A DNA stretch of 64,000 nt from Pontibacter rufus (GCF_015694705.1 NZ_JADQDR010000010.1:149691-213690); one strand, 5' to 3'; shown: positions 53,575 to 62,276, counted from the first letter of the stretch. Translations and numbers: made by a program. The notes: generated by a model from the letters alone, not told the origin.

Positions 53575-54240
53575 TTATGCGAAAAAATGAACAATCTGGT
53601 AGAGCTCAAAAAATAAAAAAGCCTGCAAACATATAATTTGCAGGCTTTTAGCTGATTTTGGTATTGCTACCGGCAGAGAGAAAAGGAACTGGATGCCCTG
53701 CTGCAGCTTTCCAGAGGCCGTCATCGTGTCCACCGGCTGGGTAACAGCTACGACTGATATTCCCAGCTGGCTTAGCTGGTCGGTGATGTAGATGGCATTG
53801 GAGCCTGAGCGGGAGAAGCGGTCGTGACTATAGACGATGATGTAGCCTACTTTGTGGCGGCTCTTCTTCACAAAGTCGAGCATGAGCTGGAAGTGCTTGC
53901 GTTCATCGTTCTTGGCGCTCTCGTAAGTGCCACCAAAGGTCTCCACCACCTCATAGCCGTGGCGCTCAGCATAAAGGCGGCAGCGCTCCAGCTGCGTTTC
54001 CAGGCTCTGGTTTGTCTCAGCCTGTTCTTTGGTGGAGACGCGCGTATAAATAACAGCTACTTTTCCCCTGGTAACGGCCTTGCTTTTCTTTTTCCCAATC
54101 TGTTGCGGATAGGCGAAGATGCGCAAACCCTGGTTGTTTCCGGTTGCTGCCGGTCTGTTCTTGGTTGCTGCTGATTTACTTGTGGTTTGAACTTGGTTGC
54201 TTTTGGTTGCGCTGGCGTTTGAATCCGGTTGCTTTCTCAT
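53575..54240 (-). CDS. Serine recombinase, truncated after the catalytic domain
   Basis: 221 residues. A 55-residue Asn/Gln/Thr/Lys-rich leader precedes the resolvase/invertase catalytic domain: VAVIYTRVSTKEQAE (nucleophile Ser), LETQLERCRLYAERHGYEVV, VYSHDRFSRSGSNAIYITDQL and TASGKLQQGIQFLFS. Large serine recombinases continue for 200-400 residues with recombinase and zinc-ribbon domains; here the match stops near base 53700 and the last 35 residues are read-through into a terminator. Probably inactive or altered. Its start overlaps the upstream 154-residue gene by four bases (ATGA). Confidence 0.82.
   Translation of the reverse strand: MRKQPDSNASATKSNQVQTTSKSAATKNRPAATGNNQGLRIFAYPQQIGKKKSKAVTRGKVAVIYTRVSTKEQAETNQSLETQLERCRLYAERHGYEVVETFGGTYESAKNDERKHFQLMLDFVKKSRHKVGYIIVYSHDRFSRSGSNAIYITDQLSQLGISVVAVTQPVDTMTASGKLQQGIQFLFSLPVAIPKSAKSLQIICLQAFLFFELYQIVHFFA
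53617..53649. terminator. 13-bp stem terminator at the recombinase 3' end
   Basis: AAAAGCCTGCAAA at 53617-53629 pairs exactly with 53637-53649; A- and T-runs flank both sides. It lies inside the nominal end of the recombinase frame, showing that this tail is not original coding sequence. Confidence 0.8.
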
Positions 54241-54965
54241 TTTCTTATGTGCTGCCGCGGTTTTTTATGTTTGATTTGGGTTGTTTTTGGTTGGGCCGGC
54301 TCTTCGATGCCCTGAATAGCCGGATGCGCCTTCCTGTTTGCTTCTTCTTCCAGCAGCATCTCATACAGGAGGGTGGTGAGCCTGAGCATCTGCTCTACCA
54401 TTCCGCCTGCTTCCTCTGCTGTCAGGTGGGTGTATCCTGGTGTGCCCAGCAGCTTTGCTGTATGGTATGCCCCAAGCGCCTCGTCCTGCTTTACCTGCTG
54501 GTAGAGCCCTTCTTCCTGCTGCTGCTGTTGGAGTGTCTGTTGTTGGTATTCCTCTTGTCTGAAATTGTTTGTTGCTGGTTGCTGTGCCTGCTGGCTTGTC
54601 TTTTTTTGCTGGCTTTGCGCTTTTGTTAAAGGTTGTTTTTGGTTGGTTAAGGTGTTCACGGAGTATTCCGTTAGCGCTGCTGTCCGGTTTTTCCGGTACA
54701 AGAGCTCTTTTCTTTATAGGCCTGAGGCTTTCAGTGCCGTTAAGAAGCTATAGCCATGCTCAGCATGTGTTTAGCAGTTGTAATTCCCGGTTGATTTTGT
54801 TTGTTCTGGTTGTTTTTGGATTGATTTGGGTTGGCACCCGTCTGTTTTAGCGTTTGGTTTCGGTTGGCAGCTGTTTGTTTTGACGGTTGATTTGGGTTGG
54901 TGCTCGTTGCAAACGATGGTTTGCCTGCAGCAGCAACCCAAATCAAACGATAGCAACCGATAGCA
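54140..54965. repeat. CAACCA/TGGTTG-rich low-complexity region
   Basis: On the plus strand TTGGTTG, GGTTGCT and GATTTGGGTTG recur many times; GATTTGGGTTG occurs near 54271, 54823 and 54890. The complement encodes NQ/NPNQ/NRNQ tracts in any translated frame, including a 68-codon minus-strand frame (54740-54946) beginning with TTG that is probably not a gene. Confidence 0.7.
54237..54701 (-). CDS. Gln-rich hypothetical protein of the mobile element
   Basis: 154 residues, not recognised. The N-terminal half is dominated by Gln, Asn and Lys (KAQSQQKKTSQQAQQP, EEYQQQTLQQQQQEEG). The central part is helical (EAGGMVEQMLRLTTLLYEMLLEEEA). Translationally coupled to the recombinase. It belongs to the CAACCA-rich stretch and may be a DNA-associated accessory of the recombinase, but that is a guess. 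Confidence 0.6.
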   Translation of the reverse strand: MYRKNRTAALTEYSVNTLTNQKQPLTKAQSQQKKTSQQAQQPATNNFRQEEYQQQTLQQQQQEEGLYQQVKQDEALGAYHTAKLLGTPGYTHLTAEEAGGMVEQMLRLTTLLYEMLLEEEANRKAHPAIQGIEEPAQPKTTQIKHKKPRQHIRK

Positions 54966-54969
54966 ACCC

Positions 54970-55908
54970 TTAAACCCGCCTGCGCTTTCTCCGCTCTATA
55001 TAAAGTGTCTTACCGTCCTGCCCCTTCAGCCTCACATCGAGGAATTTGCCCTGCAGGATACGCAGAATAGCTTCTTCATTCACGTCTCTCAGGTCCAGCA
55101 CTTCATCTGTGGTGGTGGTGATGTCCAGCCGCCGCTGCTCTCCCTTCTCCACAAAGTTCACTGTCACTTCCTTGGCCCTTCTGTTGCGGATGGCCCAGAT
55201 TACCTGCCACTCCTCATCGGAGACCTGGTTGAGTGGCTCTGATTTTTGCTCCCGCAGGCTGTTGGAGCGGAACAGGCTCAACTCTTCGCTGATGGATAGG
55301 TATACATGCGTCTGGTTCATCCTGGGTTCCCCCATACTCTCCAGCCACACCCGGAAGTAGCCGCTGGGCATCAGCATAACACCCGCCTCGTCGGAGGTGA
55401 GTAGCAGCCGCAGTAGCACCGAGTCCAGCACCGTCTGCCCGATGCCCTCCAGCACGGAGAAGAAATCCTCCGCTTCCAGCTTGTCTTCCACCAACTGCCT
55501 CTGCTGGGCATCAAGCCCTATGCCGTCAAACTGGCGCCGGAGCGTAGCCCTCGCCCCCTGCTGTTCCCGGAGTACCTGCTGGAGGTACTCCGGGTCTATG
55601 GGCGTGAACAGGAAATCTTTCAGCTCGCGGATGTGCTCCAGGGGCGTGCCCACCTGGCGCAGTTTGTCGATGAGCCGGACCCAGATGAATTCAGGCAGGC
55701 TCATCAGGTTTTTCTTTCCTTCCGGTACTTCCAGTGGAAGCAGGCCTTCGCGCAGCCAGTCGTGGAAGCGCTTGGGTGTGACGAGCGCGTCCCGGACAGA
55801 GAACATGCGGCTGTGGTAATGCTCCATGAAGGCGAGGAAGTTTCCCTGAGAACCCCAGAGTAGCTCCCGGTGCGTGATGAACTTGTGGATGACGTCTATG
55901 ATTTTCAC
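54970..55908 (-). CDS. MerR-like DNA-binding protein of the mobile element
   Basis: 312 residues. Residues about 38-95 look like a MerR-type winged helix (VTPKRFHDWLREGLLPLEVP, FIWVRLIDKLRQVGTPLEHI, ELKDFLF), followed by helical and beta segments and a basic tail ending RRKRRRV. Known MerR-like proteins on conjugative or integrative elements control excision and transfer genes. Same strand as the primase upstream and recombinase downstream. Assignment rests on the N-terminal region only. Confidence 0.65.
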   Translation of the reverse strand: MKIIDVIHKFITHRELLWGSQGNFLAFMEHYHSRMFSVRDALVTPKRFHDWLREGLLPLEVPEGKKNLMSLPEFIWVRLIDKLRQVGTPLEHIRELKDFLFTPIDPEYLQQVLREQQGARATLRRQFDGIGLDAQQRQLVEDKLEAEDFFSVLEGIGQTVLDSVLLRLLLTSDEAGVMLMPSGYFRVWLESMGEPRMNQTHVYLSISEELSLFRSNSLREQKSEPLNQVSDEEWQVIWAIRNRRAKEVTVNFVEKGEQRRLDITTTTDEVLDLRDVNEEAILRILQGKFLDVRLKGQDGKTLYIERRKRRRV

Positions 55909-56240
55909 TTATTATGCTTTTATTACCCAAATGTAATAAAATATTCAATATCTTATCAGGCCTCTAAACTTTTTGATGTTTTTATTTTTACTTTTCCGCA
56001 GTGGCTGTTTAAACCACCCAGTATGGCGGGTAAGATGGGTAAGCAGAGTTTGCAACAAAAGCTTACCCGCTCTTTTCTGAGCCTATGGCAGAGCACCATC
56101 CGGAGCGAAAAAGGCCTTTGGAAGGCACCGCAGCGGTTTTAATATTTTTTAACCCCTGCTGCTTCATCTCCGGGTAAGGTGCATTTCTTTTTACCCGAAC
56201 CTTGCTTACCCATCTTACCCGTTTACAGGAGACTGCTGTG
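55909..56240. other. Gap between MerR-like and primase genes with GGGTAAG boxes
   Basis: 332 bases without a gene. They hold an 18-bp inverted repeat (56027-56044 and 56204-56221) and single boxes GCTTACCCG at 56061-56069 and CGGGTAAG at 56171-56178; candidate binding sites or replication origin. Confidence 0.65.
56027..56221. repeat. 18-bp perfect inverted repeat with GGGTAAG boxes
   Basis: CGGGTAAGATGGGTAAGC at 56027-56044 is the exact reverse complement of 56204-56221, and each arm contains two GGGTAAG/GGGTAAGC boxes. Two further single boxes lie between. Confidence 0.85.
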
Positions 56241-58445
56241 TTAGAACGGCGGGGCAGATTCCGGAGTAGTGGCAGGCAACTGGCTGTTGTTGGCTGCTAC
56301 TTCCTCCCAGCTCAGTTCCCGCATGAGATAGCCGTAGCTGCTGCCCCGCTTTTTCCGCTCAAAGCCGTGCTTGCGCAGCGCCTTGCCCAGCTTGTTAGCG
56401 CTGGCATCGCTCACAGTAATCTTCGCCTTCTCGGCAAGTTTAGCTGCAATCTGTGAGGTGGTCAGGAACAGGCATGCCTCATTATCCATCGCTTTTTCAA
56501 ACCAAGTAAGCAGCAGTTCTTCCTCCACGCTCCGCACCTGAAAGCGCTCGTTGCTGTAGGTGACGCGTTTTATCTCTTCTTTGTCAAACCAGAAGCGATA
56601 ACCTGCTTTGAAAAGATGCAGCGCCTGGGCGTAGGCCACAGCAAGGTACACTTCGTGCCGGTAGTTGATATCGGTGACTTCAAAACAGAGAAAGCGCCTG
56701 CTACCGGTAGTGTCGTTGAGGAACTGGGCCGTGTTCACAGATCCCGCGAAGCTGGCCCTTCTGGGCATTTTCTCGTGGTGGTGCCCATAGGCTTTCCGTA
56801 CTTTTATTTCGCTTTTGGTCACCATCTCCTTCAAGGCACCGATTTCCGAGCGGTTCAGGTTCTCCAGCTCGTCCAGGTTGATGAGCATGTTCTCCGACAA
56901 TTGCTGCAGCGTATCCTTATTATTGGGGTTTATCTCGCCCGAGTACAGGTATGCTTTCAGTTGTAGAGGTATTAGGTTCAGCACCCAGGTCGTCTTGCCC
57001 AGGCCCTGTCCACCGCTGAGCACGATGAGTGCGTGGTTGACGACGGTCTCATCTAGCACCCCCGCCACCATGGCCACAAACCACTTCCGAAAACACAGCT
57101 GCCACTGCTCGGTATCGGTGGTGGAGACAGTTGCGGCAAGCTCGCCGATGTGGTCGGTCTCGCCGTCCCAATCAGGCAGGCTTTCGAAGTAGGCTTTGAA
57201 TGGATCATAGAGCGGGCAGAAGTCGGAGGTGAGCAGCACGCGTAGCTCTGCCTGGCTCACGCGCACCCCAGCTTTCTTCAGCTCGCGCAGCATGCTGTTC
57301 TCTGCCCGGTCACTCAGCGGCTTCCACTTTCCTTTTTCACTGGTGCTATATTCAGCCCTGCTGATGACATTGTTATAGCGGAATTCATAACGTGCCAGCA
57401 GGAATTCCTCTATTCTGTCGATGTGGGTGTCACCGGATGCCCCTTCTCTGGAAGGATGCTGCTCTGAGTCATCTAAGTCAGCAGCTGGCCGTGTTGCCGA
57501 TGCCGTTGCCGCCAGATGCGTCCGCGTTGCTGATGCGGCTTTGGACTGTTGTTTTCTGCTCGTGTCAGGGCGGAGTGTAAAAGTGCCGTGTTCCTGCACA
57601 TGGGCATAGGCGCTTTTAACAGATGCTGTCACCTCCTGCTCGTTGTAGTTGTAGTCGCAGAGCAGGAAGTTAAGCGCCTCCGCCTGCGCTATGCCATAAC
57701 GGTTCAGGTTGCAGGCCAGCTGGTGCACAAAGCTGTTGCGGCCCCCTTCCGCATAGCTGTACCTGCGCTTGGTGAGTGCAATGCAGTGGCTGTACACCGC
57801 TTCTGCGTCAGATAATGGCGTATTGCTTTGCGGCTGCCTGCTATTGCCTAACTGTAACTGTTTTTTGTTGCTGGTATTGGTAATGGGCTCAGCAGCAGCC
57901 TGCACCGGGAAGACTGACGCTGACGCATTCTGGTAAAGGCCGCTATCAAAGGAGACAAAACACAGTCGCGTCACGTCACTGCCCGATTCGTCCACCTTCA
58001 GCCCCAGCAGAAGTTCATAGTGCTCCTTTACCTGGCTATAGGCCTGTTTATGAGCACCGGCTGCACTTGTCACCCGCACCAGCACCTTCAGGCCGTTGCC
58101 CGATGGGCTGGTGAAGGCGGCGTAGGTATAGGGCGATGCACAGCTTTTTTGCTTTGCTTTTGCCAGTTTTTCATCAGCGAGCTTGTCCAGATCCAGCACG
58201 ATAACTCCTGAGTAAGCCTGCAGGTGCTTTTCTTTGCGTCCGCCCTGAAAGATGCCGGAGGGTGTGAAGGCAGGCAAACTTTTCTTCGCCTGCTCGTAGG
58301 CTTCCGTTTCCCCTTGTTGCAGCAGCAGGCGCACCTGCTCTACTTGGCTGCAATACACCCCGCTTTGGATGCGGCGGAGAATCTGCCCGATGGGCAGGTT
58401 CTCTGTGATTTGGTTGAAGTTTTGAAATATACTTACAGGCATCAT
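56241..58445 (-). CDS. VirE N-terminal / VapE primase-helicase of a mobile element
   Basis: 734 residues in the order typical of Bacteroidota elements. Residues about 50-170 form a BT4734-like VirE_N domain (YSGVIVLDLDKLADEK, AFTSPSGNGLKVLVRV). Residues about 225-275 resemble a primase C-terminal domain (RYSYAEGGRNSFVHQLACN). The C-terminal half is a VapE-type P-loop ATPase: FKAYFESLPDWDGETDHI, VLSGGQGLGKTTWVLNL (Walker A), MLINLDELENLNRSEI (Walker B), RRASFAGSVN and DTTGSRRFLCFEV. It starts element DNA synthesis and unwinding in the cytoplasm. It is followed downstream by the GGGTAAG repeat region. Confidence 0.88.
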   Translation of the reverse strand: MMPVSIFQNFNQITENLPIGQILRRIQSGVYCSQVEQVRLLLQQGETEAYEQAKKSLPAFTPSGIFQGGRKEKHLQAYSGVIVLDLDKLADEKLAKAKQKSCASPYTYAAFTSPSGNGLKVLVRVTSAAGAHKQAYSQVKEHYELLLGLKVDESGSDVTRLCFVSFDSGLYQNASASVFPVQAAAEPITNTSNKKQLQLGNSRQPQSNTPLSDAEAVYSHCIALTKRRYSYAEGGRNSFVHQLACNLNRYGIAQAEALNFLLCDYNYNEQEVTASVKSAYAHVQEHGTFTLRPDTSRKQQSKAASATRTHLAATASATRPAADLDDSEQHPSREGASGDTHIDRIEEFLLARYEFRYNNVISRAEYSTSEKGKWKPLSDRAENSMLRELKKAGVRVSQAELRVLLTSDFCPLYDPFKAYFESLPDWDGETDHIGELAATVSTTDTEQWQLCFRKWFVAMVAGVLDETVVNHALIVLSGGQGLGKTTWVLNLIPLQLKAYLYSGEINPNNKDTLQQLSENMLINLDELENLNRSEIGALKEMVTKSEIKVRKAYGHHHEKMPRRASFAGSVNTAQFLNDTTGSRRFLCFEVTDINYRHEVYLAVAYAQALHLFKAGYRFWFDKEEIKRVTYSNERFQVRSVEEELLLTWFEKAMDNEACLFLTTSQIAAKLAEKAKITVSDASANKLGKALRKHGFERKKRGSSYGYLMRELSWEEVAANNSQLPATTPESAPPF

Positions 58446-58666
58446 GATGCGTCACGCTCAGAAGAGGGTGCGACATGATTTTTCATGAAAAAGCGCCAGG
58501 CAGTTGCTGCAACCGCCCCTCGCGCAAGGGTTAAAAGTAGAAATAGCTCTATCATAAACTTAATCGTTAAGTGTTTATGAAGGCAATTTCAGAAACAACT
58601 GCGCGTGGTGGGGAAGTACGTCTTTCGTCTGTTTTTACGTCATAAATTCCGTCAATTTTTATTATA

Positions 58667-59461
58667 TCAGAAGCTCTTGGTTTTCTTACCATGGCGGGCG
58701 AAGTTCGCTCCCAGAGCTTCCACTCTGTATTCTCCTGTCACCAGGTCAATGTATTTTGAAAATTTATCGAATGTGTCTATCAGCATGTAGCAGTAGGCGT
58801 GTATTGAGGACGTATCGGTGTCAACCTTGTCGAAGAACTCGTACACAGCCTCCAGGATATCCTTCTGGCTTCCGTTTACCTGAATTTTAACACTCTCCAG
58901 CCTTAGATCCGATCCGTGAAAGCAGGTGTGCACCCAATGCTTTACCAGGCTTTCCTCCACGATATTCTTGCGGCCCCTTTTCCTGGGCCGGCACAGCTTC
59001 ATGATAAAGAACCGCTCTATCTCCTCGATGGAGACCTGCTCGCCCTCACGCATGACCTTTATTCTATAATCTCGAACTACCGACTGCACAGGGCTTCGCT
59101 CTGCCTGTTGCTTTCTTTTCTCCAGCCAGTCCACTAGGACAAGTGCAAGATCGGATCTGAATCTGGTATTGGATATGAATTCCACCGCTTCCATGGGTAT
59201 CCACTCAGGGCTCATCCTAACGAAGTAAATAAAGTCGCTGAGCTCACCCATGAACTTGAACATGTGGTAGTCCAGGAAGGCTGACATGGAAGAGAGCTGT
59301 TTTGCTAGAAATACGTTGTGATAATAGAAGCGCCAGAGCTCCATTTCTAGAGCACTGTCCTGTTCCTCATAATATTCTTTTGGCTGTTTTGTAATGTATT
59401 GATGTATACTTTCGTATTTTTCTCCTTGGAAAATATATGAGATGTAGTCAGTAATATGCAT
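58667..59461 (-). CDS. Hypothetical helical protein, possibly RteC-like
   Basis: 264 residues, largely helical. The text RFYYHNVFLAKQLSSMSAFL and LSDFIYFVRMSPEWIP is loosely reminiscent of RteC, an excision regulator of Bacteroidota conjugative transposons, but the match is too weak to assert. A basic stretch CRPRKRGRKNIVEE lies near residue 155. Same strand as the primase, 221 bases upstream of it, so likely the outermost element gene before the cassette array. Confidence 0.55.
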   Translation of the reverse strand: MHITDYISYIFQGEKYESIHQYITKQPKEYYEEQDSALEMELWRFYYHNVFLAKQLSSMSAFLDYHMFKFMGELSDFIYFVRMSPEWIPMEAVEFISNTRFRSDLALVLVDWLEKRKQQAERSPVQSVVRDYRIKVMREGEQVSIEEIERFFIMKLCRPRKRGRKNIVEESLVKHWVHTCFHGSDLRLESVKIQVNGSQKDILEAVYEFFDKVDTDTSSIHAYCYMLIDTFDKFSKYIDLVTGEYRVEALGANFARHGKKTKSF

Positions 59462-59655
59462 AAATTGTTTAAATCCTTTTGCCTTTCATTGTTCGAAGAA
59501 TGCTTCATTGTTAAATCCTGTCACACTTAGATACTGCACTTCTTGCAAAGCATGGGCATTAGTAGTAGAACAGTCCACAAGCTGAGACGAGGCAAGATAG
59601 GAAAGTAGTTATGCCAAGCAGCTTTGTTTGTTGCATTTTCTATGATTTGAGTTTA

Positions 59656-59709
59656 CAGCCAACGGCTTGGCTATGGTGCGTTTATGCACTATAGGTTTTG
59701 TTGTGGTAA
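59656..59709 (-). repeat. attC-like palindrome A
   Basis: Minus-strand reading starts CCACAAC and ends CGTTGGC, with an inner stem around TATAGTGCA/TGCACCATA. It follows the stop of the TPR lipoprotein gene by about two bases. Confidence 0.6.
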
Positions 59710-59710
59710 G

Positions 59711-60619
59711 TTATTTTTTTGCACTTTCGTACAATTTATAATATTCTGCTGCTGCTGCCTTATTTCCATTTCTTTCATAAGCCAAGGCTATATTCTTTAG
59801 TTGTATTGCGATGTATGATGAGTCTTTGAAATGGCTTAATTTATTTTCTGCTGCTTTTTCGAAATATTCGATAGCCCTTTCGTAGTCTTGTTTCACAAAA
59901 TAAACAGCCCCTTTATGATTTATGGCATTAGCATATCTCTCATTTTCACCACTTCTCTCATAGTACAACCTAAGCCTTTCAGCTCCTTTGAGTGCATCTT
60001 CATATTGCCCAAGGTGCATGCTTAATTCAACATAGGCAGAAGTTGCACCCATTAATAAAGAAGAGTCTCCTGTTGCTAAGCTGTATTCTACAGTTTCTTT
60101 CAGCAGGTTAAATGCTTGTTCGTAGTCTTGCTTTATAGTCAATAGTTCCACCAGTATCACTTTTGCATGATACATTGACGTACTATCAACTACAGGCTCA
60201 GTTGCGTAGCTGTCCAGTGCATCTTGAATGGAGGCAATAGCTAAATCCAATTTACCAGTTTCTTTATAAACAAGTGCAAGGTTCTGGTGAATGGATGTGG
60301 TTATCGTATTTTGTGCATTAGCTATTACTAAAGATTTCTTCAGGTACTGCTCTGCCTTCTGAAAGTCCTTTATGTTTCTGTAAGCAAGCCCAAGTCTGTT
60401 GTAGGCATCTGCCATGTATATACTTTTGGGAAACTCATTTTCTGCAGTTCTCACTTGTTCCAATGCAATAGTCAAAGCTTTGCCGTATTGCTCTTTATCG
60501 GTAAAGGCACTGTACTGTACAGTTTTTCTATTCCATTCTTCATCAGGTGTACTGTCGCCGATTGATGCACAACCTAAGCAAGCCCAGAGAAAAACCAAGT
60601 AGTATAATTTTGTTTTCAT
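59711..60619 (-). CDS. TPR-repeat lipoprotein (cassette gene 1)
   Basis: 302 residues. Signal with lipobox (LVFLWACLGCASIG). Then six or more tetratricopeptide repeats (for example AYNRLGLAYRNIKDFQKAEQ, NLALVYKETGKLDLAIASI, AINHKGAVYFVKQDYERAIE, IQLKNIALAYERNGNKAAAA) filling the rest. Membrane-anchored, likely periplasmic protein-interaction scaffold. It is flanked on both sides by attC-like palindromes (59656-59709 and 60633-60698), as expected of an integron cassette. Confidence 0.82.
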   Translation of the reverse strand: MKTKLYYLVFLWACLGCASIGDSTPDEEWNRKTVQYSAFTDKEQYGKALTIALEQVRTAENEFPKSIYMADAYNRLGLAYRNIKDFQKAEQYLKKSLVIANAQNTITTSIHQNLALVYKETGKLDLAIASIQDALDSYATEPVVDSTSMYHAKVILVELLTIKQDYEQAFNLLKETVEYSLATGDSSLLMGATSAYVELSMHLGQYEDALKGAERLRLYYERSGENERYANAINHKGAVYFVKQDYERAIEYFEKAAENKLSHFKDSSYIAIQLKNIALAYERNGNKAAAAEYYKLYESAKK

Positions 60620-60632
60620 AATACTTTATTTA

Positions 60633-60698
60633 CCACAACGGTTAGTACATAAAGCGAGCAAGGCATAGCCGCTGCTTGGCTTATGTGCAGTGTTGTGG
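60633..60698 (-). repeat. attC-like palindrome B
   Basis: Ends CCACAAC and GTTGTGG are exactly complementary; inner arms ACATAAGC/GCTTTATGT pair with small bulges. It lies between cassette genes 1 and 2. Confidence 0.75.
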
Positions 60699-60704
60699 GT
60701 AGAT

Positions 60705-61142
60705 TTATTTTGTAAGTTCAGATTCTATCGTTTTCCCTGTCTCATATTCTACTGAAACTGTTACTCCACGCCAGTCAGCACATGTGAATGTTTCGGTATT
60801 GGTTACATAAGTAAGGTTTAAATTCCCTTTGCTGTCATTCTTCTTTTCCATCTTCCTGTGCCACTGGATAGGATTTGGAAAGCAGTTATTATCTAATGGA
60901 ACTTCAATACTCCACTTTATCTGAAAGCTATCATCAAGACAATAAATATTGGAAGCATTTCCTTTTGAATCTTCAGGAAAACCAGAACAATCTTCATGAA
61001 TTATATTGCAGCCCTTTTTAATTCTTTTAAAATCAATAAATTTCTTGCCCAACGGAGCACGCCTCTCGGCAACAGAATTATCATCTTCTGCTACAAGACT
61101 TATAAAGCCTTCTTGCAATTCAAGAGCAAAGTTTTTCTTCAT
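60705..61142 (-). CDS. Hypothetical protein (cassette gene 2)
   Basis: 145 residues, not recognised. Beta-rich, cysteine-containing text (KKGCNIIHEDCSGF, IYCLDDSFQIKWSIEVPLDN, ETFTCADWRGVTVSVEYE). No signal peptide or membrane segment. Fills the space between palindromes B and C almost exactly, seven bases from the former and twelve from the latter. Confidence 0.7.
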   Translation of the reverse strand: MKKNFALELQEGFISLVAEDDNSVAERRAPLGKKFIDFKRIKKGCNIIHEDCSGFPEDSKGNASNIYCLDDSFQIKWSIEVPLDNNCFPNPIQWHRKMEKKNDSKGNLNLTYVTNTETFTCADWRGVTVSVEYETGKTIESELTK

Positions 61143-61153
61143 AATTCAATTTA

Positions 61154-61223
61154 CCCACAACGGTCTCGTGTAAGCGGCGGCGAGGCCGTCGGCCGAAGAT
61201 GCCGTTTACACAATGTTTGGGGC
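61154..61223 (-). repeat. attC-like palindrome C
   Basis: Long inner stem GTGTAAGCGGC/GCCGTTTACAC with a GC-rich centre containing CCGTCGGCCGA; nearly the same core as sites E and G. Confidence 0.78.
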
Positions 61224-61238
61224 AGTAATTTTTCTTTT

Positions 61239-61694
61239 TTATTCTTTATGAGCCAAACAAGCTTCTCTGTAGCTCAATATTTCTTTTTCTTCTAGGTCAA
61301 CTAGATATTCCCTTATCGGTTCATAATCTAAGTCTGCTGAAACGTCAACCGAAAAGTATCCAGGTAGGTGACTCCCTTCCCAGGCGCATCCGAATTCTTC
61401 CAGTCGTTTCTGTATTTGTTCGGCGCTTTCTTCTTTAAAACAAATAATCTGCAAGGTGCTGTTACCTGATTCTTCTACAAGTCCTTTCACAACTAATCTA
61501 TCATCTTCCAATTCAGCGTAGACGGTGTCCTCACTGGAATAGCCTTTCACGAAGAAGGGAATATTCTTCAATTTGTAAAGCCCTTCTGTTTCGTCCACAA
61601 CAGCCGCCCAAACGCTTTCAACATAATCCTCGTCGAGAATGTCGTTGAAGAACTCAAAGTAAACCTTTGTGTATTCTTCTGATTCTTCTTCCAT
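61239..61694 (-). CDS. DUF4265-like protein (cassette gene 3)
   Basis: 151 residues from the ATG at 61694. A longer frame to 61787 would translate the attC-like site D and is not credible. The text VYFEFFNDILDEDYVESVWAAVVDETEGLYKLKNIPFFVKGYSSEDTVYAE (split: VESVWAAVVDETEGLYKL, NIPFFVKGYSSEDTVYAE) matches the DUF4265 pattern, whose function is unknown. A GxFSVDVSADLDY segment follows. Soluble. Confidence 0.75.
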   Translation of the reverse strand: MEEESEEYTKVYFEFFNDILDEDYVESVWAAVVDETEGLYKLKNIPFFVKGYSSEDTVYAELEDDRLVVKGLVEESGNSTLQIICFKEESAEQIQKRLEEFGCAWEGSHLPGYFSVDVSADLDYEPIREYLVDLEEKEILSYREACLAHKE

Positions 61695-61704
61695 TTTTTT
61701 TATT

Positions 61705-61771
61705 GCCCCTAACATGCTCGTGTAGCAGATGGCAAGGCGTAGCCGAAGCGTAACTGCTATACTTGGTTGGC
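61705..61771 (-). repeat. attC-like palindrome D
   Basis: Minus-strand ends GCCAACC and GTTAGGGGC, the latter close to the classical GTTRRRY R' box; inner TAGCAGTTAC/ATCTGCTA and GCGTAGCC-type arms. It is the most divergent in its core. Confidence 0.65.
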
Positions 61772-61783
61772 TTAAGTGATTCT

Positions 61784-62194
61784 TCATTCAAACCGTGCTA
61801 CATCTCCTTGACCTAAGCCAATTATCAGATTCGAGTTTACATTAAGAGACCAATTTTCAAATCCGATAGAGTCAGTTAGTAGTTCGAATTTATATTCCTT
61901 ATCAAATTCAAAGTATAAATCCCCTGTCATTAAATTTCGACCTATTCTAAGCAATGCATAGTTGTGCAGAAGTTCCTTTATTTCTTTCTCTAAGTCTAAA
62001 GGTCTTTCAAGCCCATACCTTTGTCCATGGTCATTAGATGTATATCTGATTTTTCCATTACCTAAGAATCTCCAAAGACACTCTGATTGAAGGATTACCT
62101 TTTCTTCAAAATTAAAATTCCAAGTGTTGGAGTCCTTGAAGTAGCAAAAGGTAGTAAGCTTTAAATGTCCCTGAAACAGATTCTCTTTTTCCAT
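61784..62194 (-). CDS. Hypothetical protein (cassette gene 4)
   Basis: 136 residues, not recognised. Beta-strand-rich (HLKLTTFCYFKDSNTWNFNF, IRYTSNDHGQRYGL, GDLYFEFDKEYKFELL). No signal peptide. Bounded by sites D and E, fourteen bases from E. Confidence 0.7.
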   Translation of the reverse strand: MEKENLFQGHLKLTTFCYFKDSNTWNFNFEEKVILQSECLWRFLGNGKIRYTSNDHGQRYGLERPLDLEKEIKELLHNYALLRIGRNLMTGDLYFEFDKEYKFELLTDSIGFENWSLNVNSNLIIGLGQGDVARFE

Positions 62195-62207
62195 AATTTA
62201 CATTAAA

Positions 62208-62276
62208 GCCAACGGCCTCGTGTAAGCGGCGGCGGAGGCCGTCGGCCGAAGTTGCCGTTTACACGAGGCCGTTGGC
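62208..62276 (-). repeat. attC-like palindrome E
   Basis: GCCAACGGCCTCGTGTAA at one end and its near-perfect complement at the other; 69 bases, the most regular of the seven sites. Confidence 0.85.

Noticed and set aside
54740..54946. 68-codon minus-strand NPNQ-rich frame
   Set aside because: Begins with TTG, and its composition follows from the CAACCA repeats rather than from a protein family.
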